A DNA stretch of 64,000 bases from JAYSRU01 sp043720875 (GTDB lineage Bacteria > Bacteroidota > Bacteroidia > Flavobacteriales_D > Crocinitomicaceae). Where the stretch lies: positions 3,899 to 67,898 of the forward strand of contig JAYSRU010000196.1 in assembly GCA_043720875.1 (NCBI GenBank), read 5' to 3'. A model generated the notes under the pieces. The model had not been told where the DNA came from and searched no databases. It saw only the letters and a list, made by a program, of their open reading frames with translations. This document shows positions 46,895-55,175 of this stretch, piece by piece; the first letter of the stretch is position 1, and each line of letters starts with the position of its first letter. Position numbers and translations under genes: made by a program.

Positions 46895-47238
46895 TGAGCG
46901 ATCAAATAGTAAAAACATCAGAAATAAACATCAAAGTTGGAGTAAATGAGAACAATGTACCAATTGGAATTCATTGGACGGCAGAAGATGGGAATGTAAC
47001 GAAATCACCTGCGAAGGCCATGATGTTGGCCATTTGGGATGAAGGAAGTAAGAATACGATGAAAATTGATCTCTGGACGAAAGAAATGAGTGTTGAGGAG
47101 ATGAAACAATTTTTTCACCAAACTTTAGTAACAATGGCTGATTCTTTTGAAAGAGCTACGGGTGAAACGAATATTTCAGAAGATTTGCGAGATTATTGTC
47201 TACATTTTGCAACTAAAATGAATATTCTACCCGAATAA
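46894..47238 (+). CDS. gldC: Gliding motility protein GldC
   Basis: Small soluble protein that supports gliding with GldB. The 114-residue chain shows the family pattern: KTSEINIKVGVNENNVP at the start, KAMMLAIWDEGSKNTMKIDLW, then the EMKQFFHQTLVTMADSFERAT helix and the RDYCLHFATKMNILPE end. No signal peptide. Its start codon overlaps the gldB stop, so the two are translationally coupled. Confidence 0.9.
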   Translation: MSDQIVKTSEINIKVGVNENNVPIGIHWTAEDGNVTKSPAKAMMLAIWDEGSKNTMKIDLWTKEMSVEEMKQFFHQTLVTMADSFERATGETNISEDLRDYCLHFATKMNILPE

Positions 47239-47250
47239 TTAGAAACGGTT

Positions 47251-48000
47251 TTAAAGGATACTGGCCAAAGCACCTCCGCAAAGTATCAAACTCAGCTTTG
47301 CTAAATTATATTTGTGATTTTCGCCGGATTCAAAAATAATTGTAGTAGAAATATGTAAAAACATTCCTACTACTATCGCTAACAGATAAGTCAAAATTGT
47401 TTCATTTGGAGTAATGTACATACCTAAAATTACGCCTGCTGGGGTCATACATCCGAAGATCATTAACCAAAACCATTGTTGCTTTTTGCTCAAGCCCTTG
47501 GATATGAATACCGTCATTAAGGCAATTGCAACAGGAATTTGATGTAAAATAATCCCTAGCAAGAGGGAATTATCGTTACCGTGACCATGGTCATGCGAAC
47601 TCATTGTAATCCCGGTTAATGTGCCATAAACAGGAATTCCTTCAATAATAGAATGCAAACTAAGTGAGGCAAGTAACATGAACGGTATTTTGACTGTATG
47701 CGTATGCGTATGTCCGTGATCGTGTGAATGTACATGCCCGTGTTCAACTCCCTCAGAGAAATATTCAAGCAATAGCTGAATTAAAAATCCTATGAGAATA
47801 AACAATCCGATATTATCACTTGAATGATGATAGAGTTCAGGAATGAAATGCATAAAGGCTATGGACAATAAAAATCCCCCGCTAAATGCAAGTAGAAACT
47901 TAACGAGATATTTTCCATTTTTTTGAGAAACGAGTGACACGAAACCACCACCAATTACTACAGAAATAAGCAAACTAAGTATTATGAATAAAATTTCCAT
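47251..48000 (-). CDS. ZIP family metal transporter
   Basis: Membrane transporter for divalent metals such as zinc. About eight hydrophobic helices, with a His-rich cytoplasmic loop (HGHVHSHDHGHTHTH) between the third and fourth, the metal-site helix HSIIEGIPVYG in the fourth and HQIPVAIALMTV in the fifth. At 249 residues it is close to ZupT-type proteins. It starts exactly at the stop of the methyltransferase gene (one-base overlap). Confidence 0.9.
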   Translation of the reverse strand: MEILFIILSLLISVVIGGGFVSLVSQKNGKYLVKFLLAFSGGFLLSIAFMHFIPELYHHSSDNIGLFILIGFLIQLLLEYFSEGVEHGHVHSHDHGHTHTHTVKIPFMLLASLSLHSIIEGIPVYGTLTGITMSSHDHGHGNDNSLLLGIILHQIPVAIALMTVFISKGLSKKQQWFWLMIFGCMTPAGVILGMYITPNETILTYLLAIVVGMFLHISTTIIFESGENHKYNLAKLSLILCGGALASIL

Positions 48001-48755
48001 TAATTTTTTTGGGCTATCATGATTAAACGATCCGAAGATGCAGGGTTGAATTCACTTAGGTTAAAGTCGCCAAAGGTATCTAATATTCTTAGATTAACTA
48101 AATTTAAGAGGCGTTCAAAGTCTTCTTTTCTAAACAATTGTACTTGTTCACGGTAATGTAGCGTTTCAGTAGCCTTTTTTGGGTGAACGATTATTTCTTT
48201 ATACACATGGGTTGAAGTCACACTTCGTTTAATGTTAAACGTTGCATCGTCTTTCGCAACTGTTTCATAAGGAACTAAATTTGCAATCACTTTTTGGGCA
48301 TTAAAAAAGTCAATGACAACTATACCTTTTGGCAATAACATGGTAGTAATGCTTTGTAACATTTTAAGGTTGTCTGCTTCAATGTCAAAATATCCAAATG
48401 AGGTGAATAGATTAAAAATAACATCGTAATGATTCGACTTATAGACTTCTCTCATGTCATGGACGTCAAAATGAAGGTTGCTATGATGTACTGAAGAAAG
48501 TTTAGCTGAGGCAATACTTTGCGGCGCTAAATCAACACCAGTTACATCAAAATCATGTCGTGCCATAGTTATCGCATGACGTCCTTTTCCGCAGGCCAAA
48601 TCCAATAATTTACTTTGAGATTTGAGTTTCAAATGCTTTAATAAATTTTCAATGAAATGTTCTGCCTCACTATCATTCCTATTATCGTATAATTGATGAT
48701 AAAATGGAGAATCAAACCAACTAGAGAACCAATCTTTTGAAATGTTTTCGCTCAT
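48000..48755 (-). CDS. Class I SAM-dependent methyltransferase
   Basis: Rossmann-type methyltransferase with motif I LLDLACGKGRHAITM (SAM binding), DVTGVDLAPQSI as motif II and NLFTSFGYFD further on. The C-terminal part (LFRKEDFERLLNL) is typical of ubiquinone/tRNA-like UbiE-family methyltransferases, but no substrate can be assigned. 251 residues. Upstream is the divergent SiaB gene. Confidence 0.85.
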   Translation of the reverse strand: MSENISKDWFSSWFDSPFYHQLYDNRNDSEAEHFIENLLKHLKLKSQSKLLDLACGKGRHAITMARHDFDVTGVDLAPQSIASAKLSSVHHSNLHFDVHDMREVYKSNHYDVIFNLFTSFGYFDIEADNLKMLQSITTMLLPKGIVVIDFFNAQKVIANLVPYETVAKDDATFNIKRSVTSTHVYKEIIVHPKKATETLHYREQVQLFRKEDFERLLNLVNLRILDTFGDFNLSEFNPASSDRLIMIAQKN

Positions 48756-48860
48756 GCGGTAAAATTATAAAATTAAACAATACAGTTGCTTTTTAGTTCA
48801 ACCATATGAAGTGGTTTTGAAATAATTAACTTAAAAAATCGTATTTTTTCTATTTTCTTT

Positions 48861-48868
48861 TATATTTG
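48861..48868 (+). promoter_or_regulatory. -7 box of the SiaB-SiaC genes
   Basis: Exact TATATTTG, 17 bp before the start of the SiaB gene; no convincing -33 TTG at the normal distance. Confidence 0.45.
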
Positions 48869-48884
48869 TACAACTTATACCACG

Positions 48885-49442
48885 ATGTCGCTAAAAGAAA
48901 TTTACAATTTGTACAAAACCATGGAGGAAGAAAATATTCTTATTTCTTTCAAAGGGGTTGTGACGTCTGAGCTTTTGTCTTCCGTTTTACAAATCATGGA
49001 AGCGAAAATGGACTCTTTGGAGGAAAGTCCAAAGACAAAGAAAAAAGTTTTTAACGTATTGGTAGAATGTCTTCAAAATCTATATCATCACATTGATCCG
49101 CTAGAAGATGCAAATCGTGAGTTTGATATGTTGGAGTCCAAGTCAGCACTTTTTATGATTGTAAAGACGGACGATGCCTTCCTTATTAGAACTGGAAATT
49201 ACATTAAAACAGAAGCTAGCATTGAATTAGGCAGACGTTTAGATTTAATCAATAGCAAGGATAAAGATGAATTGCGTGAAATGTATCAACAAGTACTAAA
49301 TAACGGACACATTTCAAGTAAAGGTACCGCAGGTCTCGGAATGATTGATATTGCAAGAAAATCGGGAAACAAATTAGATTACGAGTTTCTGAAAATTAAC
49401 GATACAGACACGTTCTTCTGTCTGAATGTAACAGTGAATTAA
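48885..49442 (+). CDS. SiaB-family protein kinase
   Basis: GHKL-fold kinase of the SiaB (DUF6272) family that phosphorylates a SiaC partner. The N box is in VFNVLVECLQNLYHHI (with the Asn), and the G-rich lid in GTAGLGMIDIARKSG. No His-type phospho-acceptor and no membrane segment. 185 residues. The SiaC-like gene follows after 14 bp. In Pseudomonas the pair regulates a diguanylate cyclase (SiaD), which is not seen here; the opposing phosphatase may be the one at 29092. Confidence 0.85.
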   Translation: MSLKEIYNLYKTMEEENILISFKGVVTSELLSSVLQIMEAKMDSLEESPKTKKKVFNVLVECLQNLYHHIDPLEDANREFDMLESKSALFMIVKTDDAFLIRTGNYIKTEASIELGRRLDLINSKDKDELREMYQQVLNNGHISSKGTAGLGMIDIARKSGNKLDYEFLKINDTDTFFCLNVTVN

Positions 49443-49456
49443 TAAATAAAAATATC

Positions 49457-49843
49457 ATGCAAAATTTAACGCTAGACGGATCTGCAAAAACACCGACAGT
49501 TAGTTTTGATGCACTTAGTGGTGTATTGGAAATAAAAGGCCGTTGTATCCCTGAAAACTCGATTGAATTTTACAAACCTTTAAATGACTGGTTAGATAAT
49601 TACGGGTCGGCACCTAAAAGCGCGACGAGTGTTGATGTAAAATTAGAGTATTTTAATACTTCTTCTTCGAAATGTATCCTGGATTTTTTCAAAAAATTGG
49701 AAGGTCTTAATGGAAAAAATACGGATGTTCAAGTAAATTGGTATTTTGAGCAAGACGATGAAGACATGGAAGAAGCTGGTCAGGATTATAAAGCAATCTT
49801 ATCAATTCCTTTCAATATTATTGAAGTAGAGGAGATTAATTAA
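49457..49843 (+). CDS. SiaC-family (DUF1987) regulatory phosphoprotein
   Basis: Anti-sigma-antagonist-like protein phosphorylated by SiaB. In the motif KLEYFNTSSSKCILDF the Thr is residue 68, the same number as the phospho-Thr of Pseudomonas SiaC. The rest matches DUF1987 (LEIKGRCIPENSIEFYKPL, DYKAILSIPF); 128 residues. Translated with the kinase. Targets here are unknown. Confidence 0.87.
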   Translation: MQNLTLDGSAKTPTVSFDALSGVLEIKGRCIPENSIEFYKPLNDWLDNYGSAPKSATSVDVKLEYFNTSSSKCILDFFKKLEGLNGKNTDVQVNWYFEQDDEDMEEAGQDYKAILSIPFNIIEVEEIN

Positions 49844-49863
49844 TATAAATAATCAATTTTAAG

Positions 49864-50451
49864 TTGATCCGAATCGGGGTTACTGGTGGTATTGGAGTAG
49901 GTAAATCTATAATTTGCCAAATACTCTCCTCCATGAGTTATCCCGTTTTTTATTCAGATAGCAGCGCTAAACGATTATTATCAACTGATATCGAACTTAT
50001 TGCCGCAGTAAAGAGTCTGTTTGGTGAAGCTGCATATGTCGGAAATGTAATGAATAGAGGATTCATTGCTGCACAACTTTTTTCTGATGAAGAAAAAAAA
50101 CAAAAAATGAATGCACTTGTACATCCTAAAGTAAAGGCTGAATTTGAAACGTTTTGTAAGATAAATTCAAGTGATTTGATTTTTAATGAAGCTGCTCTTT
50201 TGTTTGAAACAGGTTCCTATATTGATTTTACCGCAACTATTTTGGTTACCGCTCCGTTGGATTTAAGAATTTCTAGAACTATTCAGCGAGATAACTGTAC
50301 TAGGGAGCAAGTTTTAGCTCGGATTGATAATCAGTGGACGGATGAGCATAAGAAACAATTTGCAAGTTTCGAATTGGTAAATGATAATAAACACTTGGTT
50401 GTTCCCCAATTAGAAGCTATACTTGAGAGATTAAAAGAAATTACCGACTAA
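49864..50451 (+). CDS. coaE: Dephospho-CoA kinase
   Basis: Last step of CoA synthesis, phosphorylating dephospho-CoA. The P-loop GGIGVGKS is at residues 8-15, followed by VFYSDSSAKRLL, NRGFIAAQLFSDEEKK, HPKVKAEFE and FNEAALLFETG. 195 residues. The start is a TTG, directly before the conserved IRIGVTGGIG; no ATG fits better. It lies 20 bp after the SiaC gene. Confidence 0.93.
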   Translation: MIRIGVTGGIGVGKSIICQILSSMSYPVFYSDSSAKRLLSTDIELIAAVKSLFGEAAYVGNVMNRGFIAAQLFSDEEKKQKMNALVHPKVKAEFETFCKINSSDLIFNEAALLFETGSYIDFTATILVTAPLDLRISRTIQRDNCTREQVLARIDNQWTDEHKKQFASFELVNDNKHLVVPQLEAILERLKEITD

Positions 50452-50493
50452 ATTCAACAGTATCATTAAAGTATTAAGCTTAATTTATAGATT

Positions 50494-51348
50494 ATGAAAT
50501 CGCTTAGTTTGTTTTTACTTATATATATTGGTGTGCTTAACAATGCATTTTCCCAAAAAATTATCGATAAGGTGAATGAATTGTGTTTAGTGGTTGATCA
50601 AAATAAGGATGAAAAACAAATTGTTAAAGACTTATTAAAAGCAACAAAGAAGAATGAAGTCGCGGAAAAAATAGAACTATACAACGCACTTATCCGTCAT
50701 GCATACCTCAAGAAAAAATTTAGCGTCACGTATGATTTGTACATTAAGTGCATTCGACTAGGCAGAACTGAATCAACCTTATTGGAAGAACCAAGTGCAT
50801 TATATTTTCTAGAAAATACTCCGAAAAAATATATTCGGTTAGAGCAGGAAGTGGACAGTATGTTTCTTGTGAACTGCCAAAGAAATTGGAAAAACGCCAA
50901 TTTGGAAGTGGCATTCACCTTAAGAAGAATGATTCGAATTGATCAGCGTTTAAAAAATGCTGCGATACAAGAGAAGGATACCGTAATTCAAAAAGTATTA
51001 TGGAAGGATATAAGAGTTAATGATGCGTGTAACGAGGTAATGTTGAAAACAATTTTTGAAGATTATGGTTATCCTGGAAATTCAATTGTAGGAACGGAGT
51101 CGGCTACAGCTGCAGTATTGTTTTTACATATGTCCAGTAGTTTTCAAGTTAAATACATCAATCTCCTGCAAAAAGCGGTTTCAGAAAGAGAGCTAAATTT
51201 TGATATGAAATTTGCCGTAGATAAAGTATTAAGTAAGTTGTACAAAAAATCGATGTACGGAAATTGGCTAAATCAAGCAACGCTTATCACTGATCCCGCA
51301 GAAATAAAAAAGTACAATGAGCTGCTTAACTTGGATTACATCGAATAA
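50494..51348 (+). CDS. Secreted DUF6624-like protein
   Basis: Function unknown. Signal peptide ending NNAFSQ, a helical N-terminal half (QIVKDLLKATKKNEVAEKIELY, RLEQEVDSMF) and a C-terminal part with the DUF6624 pattern: TIFEDYGYPGNSIVG, ATAAVLFLHMSS (with the conserved His), then VKYINLLQKAVSE. It is a distant relative of the protein at 2458-3321, 47 kb away, with the same PG[ND]S and His motifs. 284 residues, single gene, convergent with the next membrane gene. Confidence 0.55.
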   Translation: MKSLSLFLLIYIGVLNNAFSQKIIDKVNELCLVVDQNKDEKQIVKDLLKATKKNEVAEKIELYNALIRHAYLKKKFSVTYDLYIKCIRLGRTESTLLEEPSALYFLENTPKKYIRLEQEVDSMFLVNCQRNWKNANLEVAFTLRRMIRIDQRLKNAAIQEKDTVIQKVLWKDIRVNDACNEVMLKTIFEDYGYPGNSIVGTESATAAVLFLHMSSSFQVKYINLLQKAVSERELNFDMKFAVDKVLSKLYKKSMYGNWLNQATLITDPAEIKKYNELLNLDYIE

Positions 51349-51364
51349 TCAAACGGCAAAATGG

Positions 51365-52012
51365 TTACATTTCTTCGAATGAATCAAACTTGTCATTTCG
51401 ATTTTCTTGTTGTTCTGTATGGTTCACAATATTACCTTGCTTAGTCAAAAGGGATTTAAATAGTGCGGGTAAACCGCCCACCATGAAAATAAACATAAAC
51501 GCTCCAACAAATTTAAAAATCCATCCAAAAACCGGCGCGTTATCTATTCCAATAATACTTGAATAAAACCATTTACTGGCTCCGTTCAACGCAAAACTAC
51601 TGTTGAAACTGAGAAATACAAAAAATGCAATTGAACCTAACATTATTAATATTTCTGAAGGAAAATGATAATTGACAGTAAATGGTTTTTTACCTTGGAA
51701 TGATAATTTGAAGATTTGAGTTGAAAATCGCCTTCCTTGGAATTGATTCAAGAAATAAACACTGATAAATATTCCTGAAGCCCACATAGCAGTTGCTCTA
51801 TTTTCTTGGCTTACTTTGTCCCAAAAGAGCATTACTACATCAATAAGAAGAATATAGGAAATCAGAATTATACTATAACTTTCCGCAACACTGCGCTGAG
51901 AACTTAAGCGAACAAGTGAGTAAAGAAATTTCACAATTCCCCATAAAAAACCGAATGTTACAAGAATCAAAGAAAGTTGAAACAAGTATTGAACTAAAAA
52001 ATCTAAATTCAT
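51365..52012 (-). CDS. Hypothetical membrane protein
   Basis: 215 residues from the ATG at 52012, with about five hydrophobic segments (residues 8-28, 45-62, 75-92, 120-140, 160-190) and a charged C-terminal tail (EQQENRNDKFDSFEEM). No family recognised. A TTG two codons earlier (52018) falls inside an exact -7 box, which supports the later start. It lies divergently to the S46 peptidase gene. Confidence 0.6.
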   Translation of the reverse strand: MNLDFLVQYLFQLSLILVTFGFLWGIVKFLYSLVRLSSQRSVAESYSIILISYILLIDVVMLFWDKVSQENRATAMWASGIFISVYFLNQFQGRRFSTQIFKLSFQGKKPFTVNYHFPSEILIMLGSIAFFVFLSFNSSFALNGASKWFYSSIIGIDNAPVFGWIFKFVGAFMFIFMVGGLPALFKSLLTKQGNIVNHTEQQENRNDKFDSFEEM

Positions 52013-52015
52013 ACA

Positions 52016-52023
52016 CAAATGTA
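52016..52023 (-). promoter_or_regulatory. -7 box touching the start of the membrane-protein gene
   Basis: Exact TACATTTG (52023-52016), ending only 4 bp before the ATG. A transcript from it would have little or no leader. No -33 TTG at the usual distance. Confidence 0.4.
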
Positions 52024-52068
52024 ACGGAATAATTTAAGTGAAATCACGATTAACTAAAATAGACGGAT

Positions 52069-52076
52069 TATATTTG
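52069..52076 (+). promoter_or_regulatory. -7 box of the S46 peptidase gene
   Basis: Exact TATATTTG, 42 bp before the start of the gene; no clear -33 element. It is in the same 105-bp divergent region as the box at 52016. Confidence 0.45.
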
Positions 52077-52117
52077 TCACGCTTTAAAGCATAAATACTT
52101 TACCCAAAAATAATCTC

Positions 52118-54241
52118 ATGAAAATTACGCTTAGAAAATTAATTTTAACCGTGTATATTGCATTTAGTAGTATTACATTGTTTGCAGTTGAAGGAATGTT
52201 GTTGCCTTCGTTTATCGCTGCATTTGCTGACGACATGAAGGCCAAAGGAATGAGAATGTCTGCAACTGACATTTATGACATTAACCATGCTAGTATTAAA
52301 GATGCCATCATTCATTTTGATGGAGGTTGCACCGCTGAAATAGTTTCTAAACGAGGTTTAATTCTAACCAACCATCATTGTGGATTTGATGAGATACAAA
52401 AACATTCGAGTCTAAAAAATGACTATCTTAAATTTGGATTTTGGGCAAAAAATTTGAATGATGAATTAATTAATCCTGGTCTGACAGCTACTCGAATCGT
52501 GAGAATTGAAGATATGACTGGTGCGCTGAAAGCTTATAAAGGCGACCGTAATCAATTATTGGCGAATATGAAAACATTGTGTGCAGATGCAGTGCGAGGA
52601 ACACATTTTGAAGCAGAAATTAAAGCATTCGATTTTGGTAATGCTTATTACATGATGGTAAAAGAAGTTTTTAAAGATGTGCGTTTGGTTGGAGCTCCAC
52701 CTTCTTCTGTGGGTAAATTTGGTGGAGACACAGACAATTGGGTTTGGCCTCGTCATACTGGAGATTTTAGTGTATTCAGAATTTACGCAGGTAAAGATAA
52801 TAAACCAGCCATGCCTTCAGCAGATAATGTTCCCTATACTCCATTGCATTCCTTGCCAATATCGATGCATAACCGAAAAGAAAAGGATTTCACATTAGTT
52901 TATGGCTTCCCAGGTCAAACAGAACAACATACGGTATCCACACAATTGGATTATATCATAAGTACCTTGCGTCCAATGCAAATAAACATGCGTACAAAAT
53001 CATTAGACATTATCGGAAAGGCAATGCGTGAATCTGATGCAGTTAGAATACAATATGCAGCCAAACAATCTGGAATCGCAAATGCTTGGAAAAAATGGAT
53101 TGGTCAACTCAACGGATTAAAACAAATTGACGGAGCTAAAGTGAAATTGGAATATGAAAAACGATACATTGCCGCGGCTAAAAATGATCAAAATTGGTTT
53201 CAATATTCAATTGCTTTGAATGAGGCAAACGCGCTTTGCGCGAAAGCAAAAAATGCTGACTTCACCTACAATCTTGTGGTAGAATATGTTTTTAACGGTG
53301 CTGAATTCTTAAGAATTGCGAGTAGTTTAAACGATTTTATTTCGTTCATGGACACTGCAAAAAATAAAATACAAATAGCTGAAAAACTAAAACAACTTAA
53401 CCTTGGTGCCGAAGGATTTTTTAAGGATTATTCTCCTAAAGTAGATCGCCTAATATTTGATGCGCTTACTCCAGCGTATAAAAATTATGCTGATGGAGCA
53501 ACAATGGCAGCACTAATTGCTCAAAATTCGCAAGACGTACTTTCAAAAAATATTTATGAAAAATCGATTCTTACGGATAAAAAAAGGTATTTAGCTTTCA
53601 TTAATAGTTATAGTCCTAAGAAATACAAGAAGCTTAAGAAGGATCAAGGATATCAATTATTTAAACAAATAGTGGAACCATTTTATGCTAACGTATTGCC
53701 TTTGGTGCAACTCAATAGAGCTACACTTCAAAGCTATATGGCTGTTTTTCAAGAAGGAAAAACGGTGATGAATTTAGGAGATAAACTTTGGTCTGATGCG
53801 AATTCAACTTTACGTATAAGTTATGGTCAATTGGAAGGATCTAAACCTTATGATGCAGTAGAATACACACCATTTACCTATGTTGAAGGAATAATGGAAA
53901 AAAATATTACTGGCGATCCAGATTTTGAGTTGTTACCAAGTTTAATGGAAGCTTACACAAAACAAGATTGGGGTCAATATGCTCAAGACGGGAGAATGTT
54001 GGTTTGTTTTACTGGAAGTAATCATACTACCGGTGGAAATAGTGGGTCTCCGGTTTTAAATGCGGATGGTTATTTAATGGGATTAAATTTTGACCGAAGC
54101 TGGGAGAGTACAATGAGTGATTTTATTTTCAATCCGAATCGTTGCCGAAATATCGTAGTGGATATTCATTATGTACTTTGGGTAATGGATAAATATGCGG
54201 GTGCGGGATATCTTGTGGAAGAAATGGATTTGAGGAGATAA
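52118..54241 (+). CDS. S46 family dipeptidyl-peptidase, DPP11 type
   Basis: Periplasmic peptidase that removes dipeptides with Asp or Glu in the second position. Signal segment near the start (to ITLFAVEG), His86/His87 in LTNHHCGFDEI and Ser642 in TGGNSGSPV. Eighteen residues after the Ser, at 660, is Arg (GLNFDRSWE); in Porphyromonas gingivalis the equivalent position 673 (Ser655+18) is Arg in DPP11 and Gly in DPP7, so this enzyme should prefer acidic residues. 707 residues, complete. A strong shared terminator follows. Confidence 0.92.
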   Translation: MKITLRKLILTVYIAFSSITLFAVEGMLLPSFIAAFADDMKAKGMRMSATDIYDINHASIKDAIIHFDGGCTAEIVSKRGLILTNHHCGFDEIQKHSSLKNDYLKFGFWAKNLNDELINPGLTATRIVRIEDMTGALKAYKGDRNQLLANMKTLCADAVRGTHFEAEIKAFDFGNAYYMMVKEVFKDVRLVGAPPSSVGKFGGDTDNWVWPRHTGDFSVFRIYAGKDNKPAMPSADNVPYTPLHSLPISMHNRKEKDFTLVYGFPGQTEQHTVSTQLDYIISTLRPMQINMRTKSLDIIGKAMRESDAVRIQYAAKQSGIANAWKKWIGQLNGLKQIDGAKVKLEYEKRYIAAAKNDQNWFQYSIALNEANALCAKAKNADFTYNLVVEYVFNGAEFLRIASSLNDFISFMDTAKNKIQIAEKLKQLNLGAEGFFKDYSPKVDRLIFDALTPAYKNYADGATMAALIAQNSQDVLSKNIYEKSILTDKKRYLAFINSYSPKKYKKLKKDQGYQLFKQIVEPFYANVLPLVQLNRATLQSYMAVFQEGKTVMNLGDKLWSDANSTLRISYGQLEGSKPYDAVEYTPFTYVEGIMEKNITGDPDFELLPSLMEAYTKQDWGQYAQDGRMLVCFTGSNHTTGGNSGSPVLNADGYLMGLNFDRSWESTMSDFIFNPNRCRNIVVDIHYVLWVMDKYAGAGYLVEEMDLRR

Positions 54242-54263
54242 ACAGCTAGCAAAAAAATAGTAT

Positions 54264-54300
54264 AAAAAAAGCGTTCTTTTTAAGTTAGAACGCTTTTTTT
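54264..54300. terminator. Bidirectional terminator between convergent genes
   Basis: Perfect 14-bp stem (A7 GCGTTCT and its complement) with a 9-nt loop, giving T runs on both strands. It lies between the S46 peptidase gene and the convergent binding-protein gene and should end both. Confidence 0.92.
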
Positions 54301-54305
54301 ATGCC

Positions 54306-55175
54306 TTAATTTTCGAATAATTTCGTTTGCCAGTTTTCGGCTTCGGATGAACTAATTAATTGCATCTTTAATAAGTAATTAACCGTTTTTTCGAAGCTTG
54401 CTAAATCTTCTTTGTTTTCATAATTCCAATCTGTTTCAGAAAGCCATTGTTTTGCTTCACTTTCTTCTAAACTGTATCTCCAACTCAACTCTTCAGCTGT
54501 CGCTGCATTGTTTTTTACCGCAAATGCTTTTGAATTAACAATGCGACACATTTCATTCAATAAGGCCGAATGTTGTTCAATGATTTCGCTTCTTGCGGCA
54601 ATCACGAAACAAGGCCACGGCGTAACAACTTCTCCGATGTAACGGCATTTCTCTTGTTTTACATGTGGACGAGTAGTATATTTCTCCCACAAAAAAGCTT
54701 GAGCTTCGTTGTTTTTTAAACTCCATAATCCACCATAAATATCACCAACTACGTTAAACTTCAATTTGCTTGAATTCCATTGCTGTTGGTCGGCCATTAC
54801 GTAGGCCATCAAATGAGAACCAGAACCTTCACGAGATATAGCAAATGTTTGATTTTCAAGGTCTTTTTCAGTTTGTATTTCCGAGTTGAATGGAACGTGT
54901 ATTCCCCAATGCAATGGGCTAACCACATATATTGTCAAAATTTTCGCATCAAGTCCTTGTAAAATGGATTTGGTAATACCTTCTGTTAATAATACAGCTA
55001 TATCAATCGAACCTGTTTCCAATCCACGAATCATTTGACCAGTGCCTCCAGTCATATCACTCCAATGTAAATCCAACCCAATGTTTTTAAAATCTCCTTG
55101 CTCAATGGCCAATCGCCAAGGCAAATTGAAATGTTCTGGTACACCACCAATTCTTAAACCTAATTTGTTGCTCAT
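54306..55175 (-). CDS. Periplasmic-binding-protein homologue without signal peptide
   Basis: 289 residues of the type II binding-protein fold (GLRIGGVPEHFNLPWRLAIEQG, MIRGLETGSIDIAVLLTEGI, AISREGSGSHLMAYVMADQ), like NMT1/THI5 or sulfonate/taurine-type binding proteins. There is no signal peptide or lipobox, so it is cytoplasmic: either an enzyme of this fold (compare THI5, MqnA/MqnD) or a ligand-sensing protein. It overlaps the ABC exporter gene by 4 bp and is probably translated after it; no matching importer is present. Ligand unknown. Confidence 0.75.
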   Translation of the reverse strand: MSNKLGLRIGGVPEHFNLPWRLAIEQGDFKNIGLDLHWSDMTGGTGQMIRGLETGSIDIAVLLTEGITKSILQGLDAKILTIYVVSPLHWGIHVPFNSEIQTEKDLENQTFAISREGSGSHLMAYVMADQQQWNSSKLKFNVVGDIYGGLWSLKNNEAQAFLWEKYTTRPHVKQEKCRYIGEVVTPWPCFVIAARSEIIEQHSALLNEMCRIVNSKAFAVKNNAATAEELSWRYSLEESEAKQWLSETDWNYENKEDLASFEKTVNYLLKMQLISSSEAENWQTKLFEN

